Assembly (NCBI RefSeq): GCF_017814975.1
Contig: NZ_JAGIQA010000004.1
Span: 1 to 64,000 of the forward strand
Direction of reading: 5' to 3'
Length of the DNA: 64,000 nt
Origin: Cupriavidus consociatus
GTDB lineage: Bacteria; Pseudomonadota; Gammaproteobacteria; Burkholderiales; Burkholderiaceae
The notes beneath the pieces are model-generated. The model was not told where the DNA came from. It did no database searches and worked only from the letters and a program-made list of their open reading frames with translations. Positions 54,672 through 61,811 of this stretch are shown piece after piece. The translations under genes and the position numbers were made by a program. How positions within the stretch are numbered: the stretch's first letter is position 1; each line of letters starts with the position of its first letter.

Positions 54672-54751
54672 AACCAGTACTCCAGGGCCTGCGCAGCACA
54701 TGGCGGCAGCCATGGTACGCGGCATTGCGTTGCAGAAAACCAGCCGTGCCT

Positions 54752-55042
54752 TCAGCGATCCTTGCCGTTGCCCTGGCGGCGGCCGGTACGGTTGCGCAGC
54801 AGCTCAAGCTTGAGCAGTGCGTCCGCAAGCATACTCTTGAGCCGCGCATTCTCCTCTTGCAGTTCGCGCAGCTTGCGCCCGTCGCGGGCATCGTTCTGGC
54901 TTTGGTCCCCGTAGCGCGCGCGCCATCCATAGAACGAGGCATCGCTGAAGCCATAGCGCGCGCACAGCTCGCGCACCGGCACGCCGCTGGCCGCTTCGGC
55001 CAGGTAGCTGCGGATCTGCTCTTCCGAATACCGTCTGTTCAC
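54752..55042 (-). CDS. Orphan IS3/IS911-type transposase OrfA-like protein
   Basis: A 96-residue protein with a GTG start at 55042, preceded by GGAGAG. It has the HTH_Tnp_1 fold (RYSEEQIRSYLAEAASGVPV, then RELCARYGFSDASFYGWRAR) and a leucine zipper (LRELQEENARLKSMLADALL) as in IS3-family OrfA. No orfB, no frameshift window and no terminal inverted repeats are visible around it; the next gene is unrelated. It is either a remnant or a domesticated DNA-binding protein. Confidence 0.78.
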   Translation of the reverse strand: MNRRYSEEQIRSYLAEAASGVPVRELCARYGFSDASFYGWRARYGDQSQNDARDGRKLRELQEENARLKSMLADALLKLELLRNRTGRRQGNGKDR

Positions 55043-55972
55043 GAATCTCTCCGCTCCACAACGGCGCCGGCGCTGGCGCGGGCAACGCGGGCCGTGCCGC
55101 CAACCGTGCCGACTCTGGGCGTACGTTAGCCCACTGCCGCGCTAAAAGGCAATTCAGTGTCTTCGCAAGGCGAGTTAAGAAAATTATCTGAGCGGACTGG
55201 CTCGCGGCGCCGCGGAAATGGCCGGCGCAAGCCACCTGGCAGCAGGCGCGCGCGCGTTTCCGGCACCTCGTCTTTCAGAAGATCCGCAAGCCTTGCCGTG
55301 GCCGCACCGGCTGTGCCGCCGTGCCGGCGAGGCCGCTGTCGACGGCCATATTTTGTTAAGCCAATTTGGAGTCCACTTTGTTTCAGCATTGTGGCAATGG
55401 CCTGGCAAGCCATGTCAAACCGCGCGCCGCCTTGCGCCGGCGGCGGCTGGAACCCGGGGTAAGCGCACCGGATAAGGGCGATGAAAGCGAAATTAGAAGT
55501 CTGTCAACAAATCAAGTTTCTAGGACTTTTGCAGACCATGTATTAAGATTCCTCGGCACAACTAAATTTCGCACGCTTTCGCAATGCGCCACGCGGCGCA
55601 AGCAGGAAGCGGCCCGGCAGCCCGCAGCCACCGTGAAGAGAACCGGTGCGCGGCCCCTACGTTGCCGGCAAATATCAGGCCTGAAGGATCGAGGAGTCAC
55701 TGCGCCAATTTGTCGACGCAAGTCGGAAAATTAGGAGTCGTGCATGGTCATCCAAAGTGTCCTGTCCGGACGGCACGGGCCGAGCCGGTCTGCCGCGCTG
55801 ACAGCGACGGGCGCCATTTTCCAAGCTGGCTTTGCAGTATGGGCGGCAGATTGCCGCCCCGTCGGATAAGCACGTTTCGTGCTTTGCCGCGCGCTCCATT
55901 GCGCGCGGCGTTGTACGCATCGGACAGACAAAAAACCAAAAAAAAAAGAGTCATGCATCGGGAGAAGCCAGA
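55043..55972. other. 930-base low-density stretch before the LysR gene
   Basis: No recognised gene. AT content rises at about 55480-55600, and a run of As lies at 55931-55948 just before the LysR start. The only frame with a fair ribosome binding site is the 41-codon one at 55744. Open frames on both strands otherwise lack start signals. The orphan transposase-like gene at its left border suggests a former insertion site. Confidence 0.5.
55744..55869 (+). CDS. Possible 41-residue leader peptide upstream of LysR
   Basis: The frame starts MVIQSVLSGRHGPSRSAALT after TTAGGAGTCGTGC and ends 103 bases before the LysR start. There is no family match or clear feature besides a hydrophobic centre. 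The ribosome binding site is the only support. Confidence 0.25.
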   Translation: MVIQSVLSGRHGPSRSAALTATGAIFQAGFAVWAADCRPVG

Positions 55973-56932
55973 ATGCGTCACGTCAGCACCAAGCTATTAC
56001 ATGTCTTCGTCCTGGTGATGGAGTATCGCGACCTCAACGCGGTCGCCGCCTGTACCCAGGGACGCGTGCCCACCGTCGCTTACAGCCTGACACGCTTGCG
56101 CGAAATCACGGGCGATCCGCTGTTCGTCAAGCGCAATGGCATGCTCGAACCGACGCCCCACGCCTTGCGCCTGGAGCAGACCGCGCGCCAGATCCTGGCC
56201 AAGTGGAACCAGCTGGTGCGCCCGGGCGAAGCGGGCATCAGCCAGCGCCACGCGGACGGCAGGCGCATTTCCATCGGTTTCTCGTCGTCGATCGGCGACC
56301 CGGTCATTACGGAGATCCTGACCACGCTGTGCGAGCAGTTCCCTCAGGACAGTTTCATCACGCGCCCCGTCATCGCCGATGCCGCGCTTGCCAGCCAACT
56401 GGATAGCGGCGAACTGGATTGCGCGTTTGTCGTCGACGGCGGGCACGACCCCGAACGCGTGCGGCAGCAGAACATCATGGCCACGCCGCGCCGCCTCGTC
56501 AGCGCCGCCCGCGAAGGCAGCCACGACGAAGGTGAAACGGACTGGATCCTGCTGCAGGAAGATTGCGAAGCCGGCAGTCCGCTGCGCGCCTTCCTGAGCC
56601 GGCAGGCCGGCACACCCGGTCACCGCGAGACCGTGGTGCCTTCCTGGCATACGCAGATCACGCTGCTGCATGCCGCCGGCGGCATCTGCCCCGTGCTCGA
56701 CTTCAACGTGCCGCTGGTCACGCGCGAGCGCAAGACGCGGCTGCTGGCACCGCCGAGCAGTTTTCCCGAATGGGCCGCCCTCCATTTCTGGGGGCCGGAG
56801 CGCAGCCACGACAAAGCGGTGCTGCGCGACATCATGGAAGTCGGCAGCGCGGTGCTGCGCGATCCGCTCAAGGCCATCGACGGCCGCCGCAGCATGCGGC
56901 CCGCCAATGCTCAGGCCGAGGCGCTCGCCTGA
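55973..56932 (+). CDS. LysR-family transcriptional regulator
   Basis: A 319-residue protein. The N-terminal winged helix has LLHVFVLVMEYRDLNAVAAC, TVAYSLTRLREITGDPLFVK and the usual PTPHAL end. The rest is the periplasmic-binding-like effector domain, with IGFSSSIGDPVITEIL at its start. GGGAGAAGCCAGA precedes the ATG at 55973. The recognition helix (GRVPTVAYSL) lacks the typical Ser-Gln-Pro-Ala sequence, so this is a divergent member. No divergent target gene is adjacent. A terminator follows. Confidence 0.88.
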   Translation: MRHVSTKLLHVFVLVMEYRDLNAVAACTQGRVPTVAYSLTRLREITGDPLFVKRNGMLEPTPHALRLEQTARQILAKWNQLVRPGEAGISQRHADGRRISIGFSSSIGDPVITEILTTLCEQFPQDSFITRPVIADAALASQLDSGELDCAFVVDGGHDPERVRQQNIMATPRRLVSAAREGSHDEGETDWILLQEDCEAGSPLRAFLSRQAGTPGHRETVVPSWHTQITLLHAAGGICPVLDFNVPLVTRERKTRLLAPPSSFPEWAALHFWGPERSHDKAVLRDIMEVGSAVLRDPLKAIDGRRSMRPANAQAEALA

Positions 56933-56991
56933 CTCGCGCAACGGCAACAGCGCTCCAGTAGCCGATCCTTCAACGCTTCCGATGCGCCATC

Positions 56992-57025
56992 GGCGCTGGT
57001 CACCGTCAGGGGCCAGCGCCTTTTT
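56992..57025 (+). terminator. Intrinsic terminator after the LysR gene
   Basis: GGCGCTGG (56992-56999) pairs with CCAGCGCC (57013-57020), followed by TTTTT. The loop is 13 bases. Confidence 0.8.
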
Positions 57026-57160
57026 CTATCCTGCGACACGGTGGCGGCAGCGCTTTGCGAATTCTCCTACTTTCTCGCGGGGGCATAGCCCGTATCCTGC
57101 CCATGCATCGCAGCGCGCCGGCCCTCTCCCGTTTGGCCCGGCCTGCGGCGATGCATGCAG

Positions 57161-57187
57161 TTGTCTGGCGTCAACTTGTCTGGCGTC
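57161..57187. promoter_or_regulatory. Direct repeat TTGTCTGGCGTC, two copies 15 bases apart
   Basis: Identical 12-base units at 57161-57172 and 57176-57187, separated by AAC. They lie upstream of the response regulator and directly before the palindrome, so they are candidate binding sites or a chance duplication. Confidence 0.5.
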
Positions 57188-57194
57188 GCCATTT

Positions 57195-57224
57195 CGCCGC
57201 ACGTCGGCCGACGTGCGGCGTTTT
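57195..57224 (+). terminator. 26-base perfect palindrome followed by TTTT in the response-regulator leader
   Basis: CGCCGCACGTCGG and its exact complement CCGACGTGCGGCG abut, then TTTTCTCG. It can fold as a strong hairpin and looks like an intrinsic terminator or attenuator, 54 bases before the start codon at 57278. It could also be a protein-binding site. Confidence 0.6.
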
Positions 57225-57277
57225 CTCGAGCGCGGCGCGGCATGGCGCCCAGCACGAATCTGGACCGAGGAGACCCG

Positions 57278-57943
57278 ATGGCATTGAGGATCCTGCTTGC
57301 CGATGACCATCCGGTGGTCAGCGCGGCCGTTGCCGACCGCCTGCACACCCAGACCGGATGGGAAATCTGCGGCACAGTGACCAGCGCAACGGCATTGCTG
57401 AACAGCGTCGCGACCCTGCGGCCCGATGTCGTCGTCACCGACTACCACATGCCCTCGCAGCTGGAGGGCAGCGGCGACGGACTGCGCATGCTGAACGCAC
57501 TGCGCCGGCGCCATCCGACGCTGGCCGTGACCGTACTGACCATGATCACCAATCCGCTGGTGCTGCGCTCCATCCTCGATACGCAGGTGCATGGCCTGCT
57601 GCTGAAAGACGCCCCGCTGCCGGAACTGGTCACCATGATCAGCCGCATCCAACGCGGCTTCCGCTACATCGGCAAGTCGGCCATGGAGATCCTGTCCCAG
57701 GCCGATCCCGGCAATCCGGCGGCAAGCCATGGCGGCGCCGAGCGGCTGTCGGCGCGTGAAATGGAAGTGCTGCGGATGTACCTGGCCGGGCGCTCCGTCA
57801 GCGAAATAGCGGTCCTGCTGTGCCGCAGCGTCAAGACCATCAGCCGCCAGAAGAACTGTGCCATGCACAAGCTCGGGGTCACCAACGACCGCGAGCTGTT
57901 CGAATTCGCTGCCCTCAACGGCATGCTGCTGTCCGGCGGCTGA
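57278..57943 (+). CDS. NarL/FixJ-type response regulator
   Basis: A 221-residue protein. The receiver domain has D9-D10, phospho-acceptor D55 in VVVTDYHMPSQ and a KDAP motif for the conserved Lys. A LuxR-type HTH fills about 150-215 (ERLSAREMEVLRMYLAGRSV, then SVKTISRQKNCAMHKLGVTN). It resembles the RcsB/EvgA/BvgA group. CCGAGGAGACCCG precedes the ATG. No histidine kinase is adjacent; the kinase fragment at the right edge lies 5.7 kb away with other genes between, so a link is doubtful. Confidence 0.9.
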   Translation: MALRILLADDHPVVSAAVADRLHTQTGWEICGTVTSATALLNSVATLRPDVVVTDYHMPSQLEGSGDGLRMLNALRRRHPTLAVTVLTMITNPLVLRSILDTQVHGLLLKDAPLPELVTMISRIQRGFRYIGKSAMEILSQADPGNPAASHGGAERLSAREMEVLRMYLAGRSVSEIAVLLCRSVKTISRQKNCAMHKLGVTNDRELFEFAALNGMLLSGG

Positions 57944-57971
57944 CTGGCCGGCGCCAGACATTGCCCGACAA

Positions 57972-58433
57972 TCAGGCCACGGCGTCCGGCTGCTCCAGCC
58001 GCGCCAGTGCATGCGCAATGCCGGTCTCCAGCTGCGCCAGCCCGCGCGACAGGTCTTGCATGGTCGAGGCCGAGACCTCGGTCAGCACATCCTGCAGAAA
58101 AGCAGAGCGCAGCGGCATCACGCGCGCCACCAGCTGCTGCCCCGCGTGCGACAGCGTGACATGGGTCACGCGGTTGTCGCGCTCCGACGTGGTTCGCTCT
58201 ACCCAGCCAAGTTCCTGCATGGCCTTGAGCTGGCGGGTCAGCGCGCCCGGATCCATGCCGACGCGGTCGGCCAGTGCCCGCTGCGCGATGGCATCCTCCT
58301 GCAGGTGCAGCGCATGCAGGATCCGCCAGCGCGCCAGCGGCAGGCCGATGCACTGCTCGAATGCAGCCGCATACGCGCGATAGGTGCGTCCGAACTGCTG
58401 CAGTACGGCCACGCTTTGTCGCTCCAGTTCCAT
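57972..58433 (-). CDS. MarR-family transcriptional regulator
   Basis: A 153-residue winged-helix protein. ARWRILHALHLQEDAIAQRA leads into the recognition region VGMDPGALTRQLKAMQELGW and the wing RTTSERDNRVTHVTLSHAG. MarR proteins bind palindromic sites as dimers and release them on binding phenolic or lipophilic ligands. It lies 61 bases downstream of the exporter gene on the same strand, so it probably represses that gene and itself through the palindrome at 60093-60108. Confidence 0.9.
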   Translation of the reverse strand: MELERQSVAVLQQFGRTYRAYAAAFEQCIGLPLARWRILHALHLQEDAIAQRALADRVGMDPGALTRQLKAMQELGWVERTTSERDNRVTHVTLSHAGQQLVARVMPLRSAFLQDVLTEVSASTMQDLSRGLAQLETGIAHALARLEQPDAVA

Positions 58434-58494
58434 CCATTCTCCTCAGGGATACACAGGCGCCATCACAGGCGCAAGCGCCGCATCCGGCATGCGC

Positions 58495-60090
58495 TCACTC
58501 CGCCGCCATCGCCGGCTCCGCGGTGCGCACCAGCCTGACCGGCGGCACCCGGTGCGCGCACCAGACGCCCACCGCAGCGGCGATCCCGGCGGCCAGCAGG
58601 CCCAGATGGATCGCGCTGACCAGCGACATGCGCGCCTGCTCCAGCAGCAAGGCGCCATTGTGCCCGGCCCGGCCCAGTTCGCCGAGCAGCGCCAGTTGCG
58701 AGACCTTGTCGATCAGCACCTGCGGATCGCCCAGGCGCGCCGCCCACTGGCTGGCGCCTGCGGCGGCCATGGCGTGGTCGACGCTGCCGGTATAGCTGCG
58801 CGTGACCAGCGTGCCGACGATCGCAGTACCGACCATGCCACCCACCATGCGCAGCGATTGCAGCATCGCCGTGGCAATGCCAAGGTGCTCGCGCCCGGCG
58901 GTCTGCTGCGCGAACACCATCAGGTTCGGCATGATGAAGCCCAGCCCGAATCCGCCCACCAGCATGATCGCGAGCAGCATCCCGTGCGGCATCGCGCGCG
59001 TGGCCTGCGACAGGGCCAGCGTGGCCAGCGCCAGCATGCCAAAGCCGGCATACAGCATCGCGTTGGGCCGGCGGATGCGGGTGATGACGCGGCCGTTGAC
59101 GATGCTGCCGACCGTGATGCAGACCACCAGCGGCGTGATCAGCAACCCCGCTTCCTTCGGCGACAGGCCAAAGCCGCCCTGGAACAGCAACGGCGCATAC
59201 AGCAGCAGGGCGAACATCGTGAAGCCGGCGAACACCGACAGCTGGAACAGCGGTGCCAGCCCGGGGTTGCGGAACATCTCCACGGGCAGGATCGGGTTGG
59301 CGCAGCGCTGCTCCCAGTGCCACAGCGCCACCATCGCGAGCGCCGACAGCACCAGCAGGCCCGCGGTAAAGGCATCGAAGCCGCGCCCGGGCAGCAGTTC
59401 GACGCTTATCTGCATGGCGCCCAGGCCAACGGCGATCAGGAAGGCTCCGAGCCAGTCCACGCGCACCGGCCCGCTGTGCGCCTGCTGGCGCAGGTGCGGA
59501 AGGTAGCGCCAGGCAAACCACAGGCCCAGCACGCCGACCGGCAGGTTGACATAGAACACCGCGCGCCAGCCGTACCACTCGGTCAGCACGCCGCCCAGCG
59601 ACGGCCCGATGGCATTGGCGATACCGAATGCCGCACTCAGCATCACCTGCCAGCGCAGCCGCACATGCGAATCGGGAAACAGGTCGGCAATGCAGGCGAA
59701 GGCCGTGCCCACCAGCATGCCGCCGCCGATGCCCTGCAGCGCCCGTGCCAGCACCAGGAACGGCATGCTCGCCGCGAGCCCGCACAACGCCGACGCGACG
59801 GTGAACACCACGATCGACGCCAGCACGAAGGGCTTGCGTCCGTAATAGTCGCCCAGCCGGCCGAAGATGGGCACGGTGATGACGGACGTCAGCAGGTACG
59901 CCGTTGCCACCCAGGCGTAGTACTCGAAGCCTTGCAGTTCCGCCACGACGGTCGGCAGCGCGGTACCGACCACGGTCTGGTCCAGCGCCACCAGCATCAC
60001 CACAAAGGACACGCCGAGCATGGCCAGCAAGGACTGGCGAAACGGCAGGACCTGGCCGGGGGCCTCGTCGCTATGTGGCTGGGGCATCAT
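58495..60090 (-). CDS. DHA2-family (EmrB/QacA) MFS drug exporter
   Basis: A 531-residue protein with fourteen helices. Motifs include LDQTVVGTALPTVVAELQGF in helix 1, FGRLGDYYGRKPFVLASIVV (motif A) and LARALQGIGGGMLVGTAFAC. It should expel hydrophobic toxins with the proton gradient. No EmrA-like periplasmic adaptor is nearby, so it probably acts alone in the inner membrane. The start uses tandem ATGs at 60090/60087 with only a weak ribosome binding site, which the presumed operator overlaps. Confidence 0.92.
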   Translation of the reverse strand: MMPQPHSDEAPGQVLPFRQSLLAMLGVSFVVMLVALDQTVVGTALPTVVAELQGFEYYAWVATAYLLTSVITVPIFGRLGDYYGRKPFVLASIVVFTVASALCGLAASMPFLVLARALQGIGGGMLVGTAFACIADLFPDSHVRLRWQVMLSAAFGIANAIGPSLGGVLTEWYGWRAVFYVNLPVGVLGLWFAWRYLPHLRQQAHSGPVRVDWLGAFLIAVGLGAMQISVELLPGRGFDAFTAGLLVLSALAMVALWHWEQRCANPILPVEMFRNPGLAPLFQLSVFAGFTMFALLLYAPLLFQGGFGLSPKEAGLLITPLVVCITVGSIVNGRVITRIRRPNAMLYAGFGMLALATLALSQATRAMPHGMLLAIMLVGGFGLGFIMPNLMVFAQQTAGREHLGIATAMLQSLRMVGGMVGTAIVGTLVTRSYTGSVDHAMAAAGASQWAARLGDPQVLIDKVSQLALLGELGRAGHNGALLLEQARMSLVSAIHLGLLAAGIAAAVGVWCAHRVPPVRLVRTAEPAMAAE

Positions 60091-60092
60091 GT

Positions 60093-60108
60093 GATTGCTC
60101 GATCAATC
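60093..60108. promoter_or_regulatory. GATTG-N6-CAATC palindrome in the exporter leader, probable MarR operator
   Basis: The site sits 2 bases upstream of the exporter start codon and downstream of the TATAAT at 60124-60129, so a bound repressor could block both transcription and ribosome access. Assignment to the MarR protein is inferred from position. Confidence 0.5.
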
Positions 60109-60123
60109 GTTGTGATGTCAATG

Positions 60124-60152
60124 ATTATAGGACAAGGTTGGCGGAACGTCGA
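60124..60152 (-). promoter_or_regulatory. Promoter of the exporter-MarR operon
   Basis: On the minus strand TCGACG (60147-60152, 4 of 6) is followed after 17 bases by a perfect TATAAT (60124-60129). It lies 34 bases before the start codon. Confidence 0.65.
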
Positions 60153-60302
60153 AGGCGCTATCAACAGCTGGGCGCCCAGGTGATGCGTGCACCGCAATGG
60201 TTACGTATGCACTGAGGAATTGCTGAGCGTCGACTCTGGCGTTTAACTCTACGGCGGCATGCGGTCCTTGACAGCCTGCCGTCGCCTTCATCAAACTTTA
60301 AA

Positions 60303-60324
60303 TTGTACCGACCGTTCAGAACAA
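60303..60324. promoter_or_regulatory. 22-base imperfect palindrome with TetR-site character
   Basis: TTGTACCGACC and GTTCAGAACAA form an interrupted dyad (TTGT...ACAA ends, symmetric internal C-GA/TC-G). It lies 18 bases before the aldehyde dehydrogenase start. TetR-family regulators often use sites of this kind, but no such gene is in the window. Confidence 0.45.
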
Positions 60325-60341
60325 TTTAAGGGGATCTATCT

Positions 60342-61811
60342 ATGGTGAATGCAGCACAACCAGCATGCCTGGACGCACTGCTGGCAAGACAGCGGTCAGG
60401 CTTCATGGCGTCGCCCTTCCCCTCCCTCGCCCAGCGCCGGAACGCACTACAGCGCCTGCGCCAGGCAATTCGGGGCCACGCCCAGCAACTCGCCGCCGCC
60501 GCGGCCCGCGACTTCAGCGCGCGCGCCGACGCCGAGACGCTGATGGTCGACGTACTGCCGTCGGTGCTGCATATCAACCACCTGCTGCGCGGCCTGCGGC
60601 GCTGGATGAAGCCGTCGCGCCGACACACCGAACTGCTGTTCCTCGGCAACGGCGCGCGCGTGATGTACCAGCCCAAGGGCGTGGTCGGCATCGTGGTGCC
60701 GTGGAATTTTCCGGTCTACCTTGCGCTCGGCCCGCTGGCGACGGCGCTGGCCGCCGGCAACCGCTGCATGGTGAAAACCTCCGAATACGCGCCGCACACC
60801 TCGGCCGCGCTGCGCGCGCTGCTGGCCGAAGCCTTCGATGCAGACGAGGTGGCCGTGGTCGAAGGCGATGCCGCGGTGGCGCGCGCCTTCACCAGCCTGC
60901 CGTTCGACCATATCGTCTTCACCGGCTCGCCCGAGGTGGGCCGCCACGTCATGCGAGCCGCCGCCGACAACCTCACGCCCGTGACGCTGGAACTCGGCGG
61001 AAAGTCGCCGGCAATCGTTTCCCGCAGCGCGGCGCTGGCGACAGCGGCCTCGCGCATCGCCCATGGCAAGACCCTGAACGGCGGGCAGATCTGCGTCGCG
61101 CCCGACTATGCGCTGGTGCCGGAAGAGCTTGCCGCCGCTTTCGCCGAAGCGGTGCTCGCCGCCGCGACCCGCATGCACCCCCAGAACAGCGACGACTACA
61201 CCGCCGTCATCCACGACGCCGCGCTGGCCCGCCAGCGGGCGCTGCTCGACGATGCCCGCGCGCAGGGCGCGCGGGTCCTCGCCGCGGCGATGCCGGCGGA
61301 CGGGCGGCGCCTGCCCCTGCACGTCGCGCTTGGCGTCACGCCGCAGATGCGCCTGGCGCGCGAGGAAATCTTCGGACCGATCCTGCCGGTCGTGACCTAC
61401 CGCACCTTCGACGAGGCCATCGCCTGCGTGCAGCGCGGCACGCGGCCGCTGGCGCTCTACTACTTCGGCCATGACAAGGCCGAGACCGGTCCGCTGCTGG
61501 AGCGCACCCACGCCGGCGGCGTCACGCTCAATGACTGGGGCTGGCACGTGGTCAACCACGACCTGCCCTTCGGCGGCACCGGCACGTCGGGCATGGGCAA
61601 CTACCACGGCGCCGAAGGCTTCCGCGAACTGTCGCACGCCAAGGCGGTGTTCAGCGAGCGCCGCTGGTTCCCGATCGCGCTGTTCCACCCGCCATACGGC
61701 GGCCGGATCCAGCGGCTGGCACTGCGCTTGTTTCTCGGCAAGCCGCAGTTGCCCGCCAAAGATGCCGCCCCCTCCACGGACTCGCGTGGTGTCGGGATCG
61801 AGCCACGCTAG
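60342..61811 (+). CDS. Coniferyl-aldehyde-type aldehyde dehydrogenase
   Basis: A 489-residue class-3-like ALDH. PKGVVGIVVPWNFPVYLALG, VTLELGGKSPAIV (general base E), NGGQICVAPDYAL (catalytic C) and EEIFGPILPVVTYR are present. It resembles CalB-type enzymes and fatty or aromatic aldehyde dehydrogenases. The start at 60342 follows AAGGGGAT. A TetR-like palindrome in the leader suggests induction by an aldehyde or fatty substrate. Its stop overlaps the stop of the convergent trehalase gene by 4 bases. Confidence 0.9.
   Translation: MVNAAQPACLDALLARQRSGFMASPFPSLAQRRNALQRLRQAIRGHAQQLAAAAARDFSARADAETLMVDVLPSVLHINHLLRGLRRWMKPSRRHTELLFLGNGARVMYQPKGVVGIVVPWNFPVYLALGPLATALAAGNRCMVKTSEYAPHTSAALRALLAEAFDADEVAVVEGDAAVARAFTSLPFDHIVFTGSPEVGRHVMRAAADNLTPVTLELGGKSPAIVSRSAALATAASRIAHGKTLNGGQICVAPDYALVPEELAAAFAEAVLAAATRMHPQNSDDYTAVIHDAALARQRALLDDARAQGARVLAAAMPADGRRLPLHVALGVTPQMRLAREEIFGPILPVVTYRTFDEAIACVQRGTRPLALYYFGHDKAETGPLLERTHAGGVTLNDWGWHVVNHDLPFGGTGTSGMGNYHGAEGFRELSHAKAVFSERRWFPIALFHPPYGGRIQRLALRLFLGKPQLPAKDAAPSTDSRGVGIEPR

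Larger units (their letters stand above)
56933..57277. other. 345-base gap with terminator, direct repeats and palindrome
   Basis: Holds the LysR terminator (56992-57025), a 12-base direct repeat (57161-57187) and a 26-base perfect palindrome with T-run (57195-57224). The last two lie in the leader of the response regulator gene. No coding region is seen. Confidence 0.65.

Noticed and set aside
58384-60183. 599-codon plus-strand frame
   Set aside because: Antisense to the DHA2 exporter and rich in His/Gln/Arg, as expected for the mirror of a membrane protein gene.
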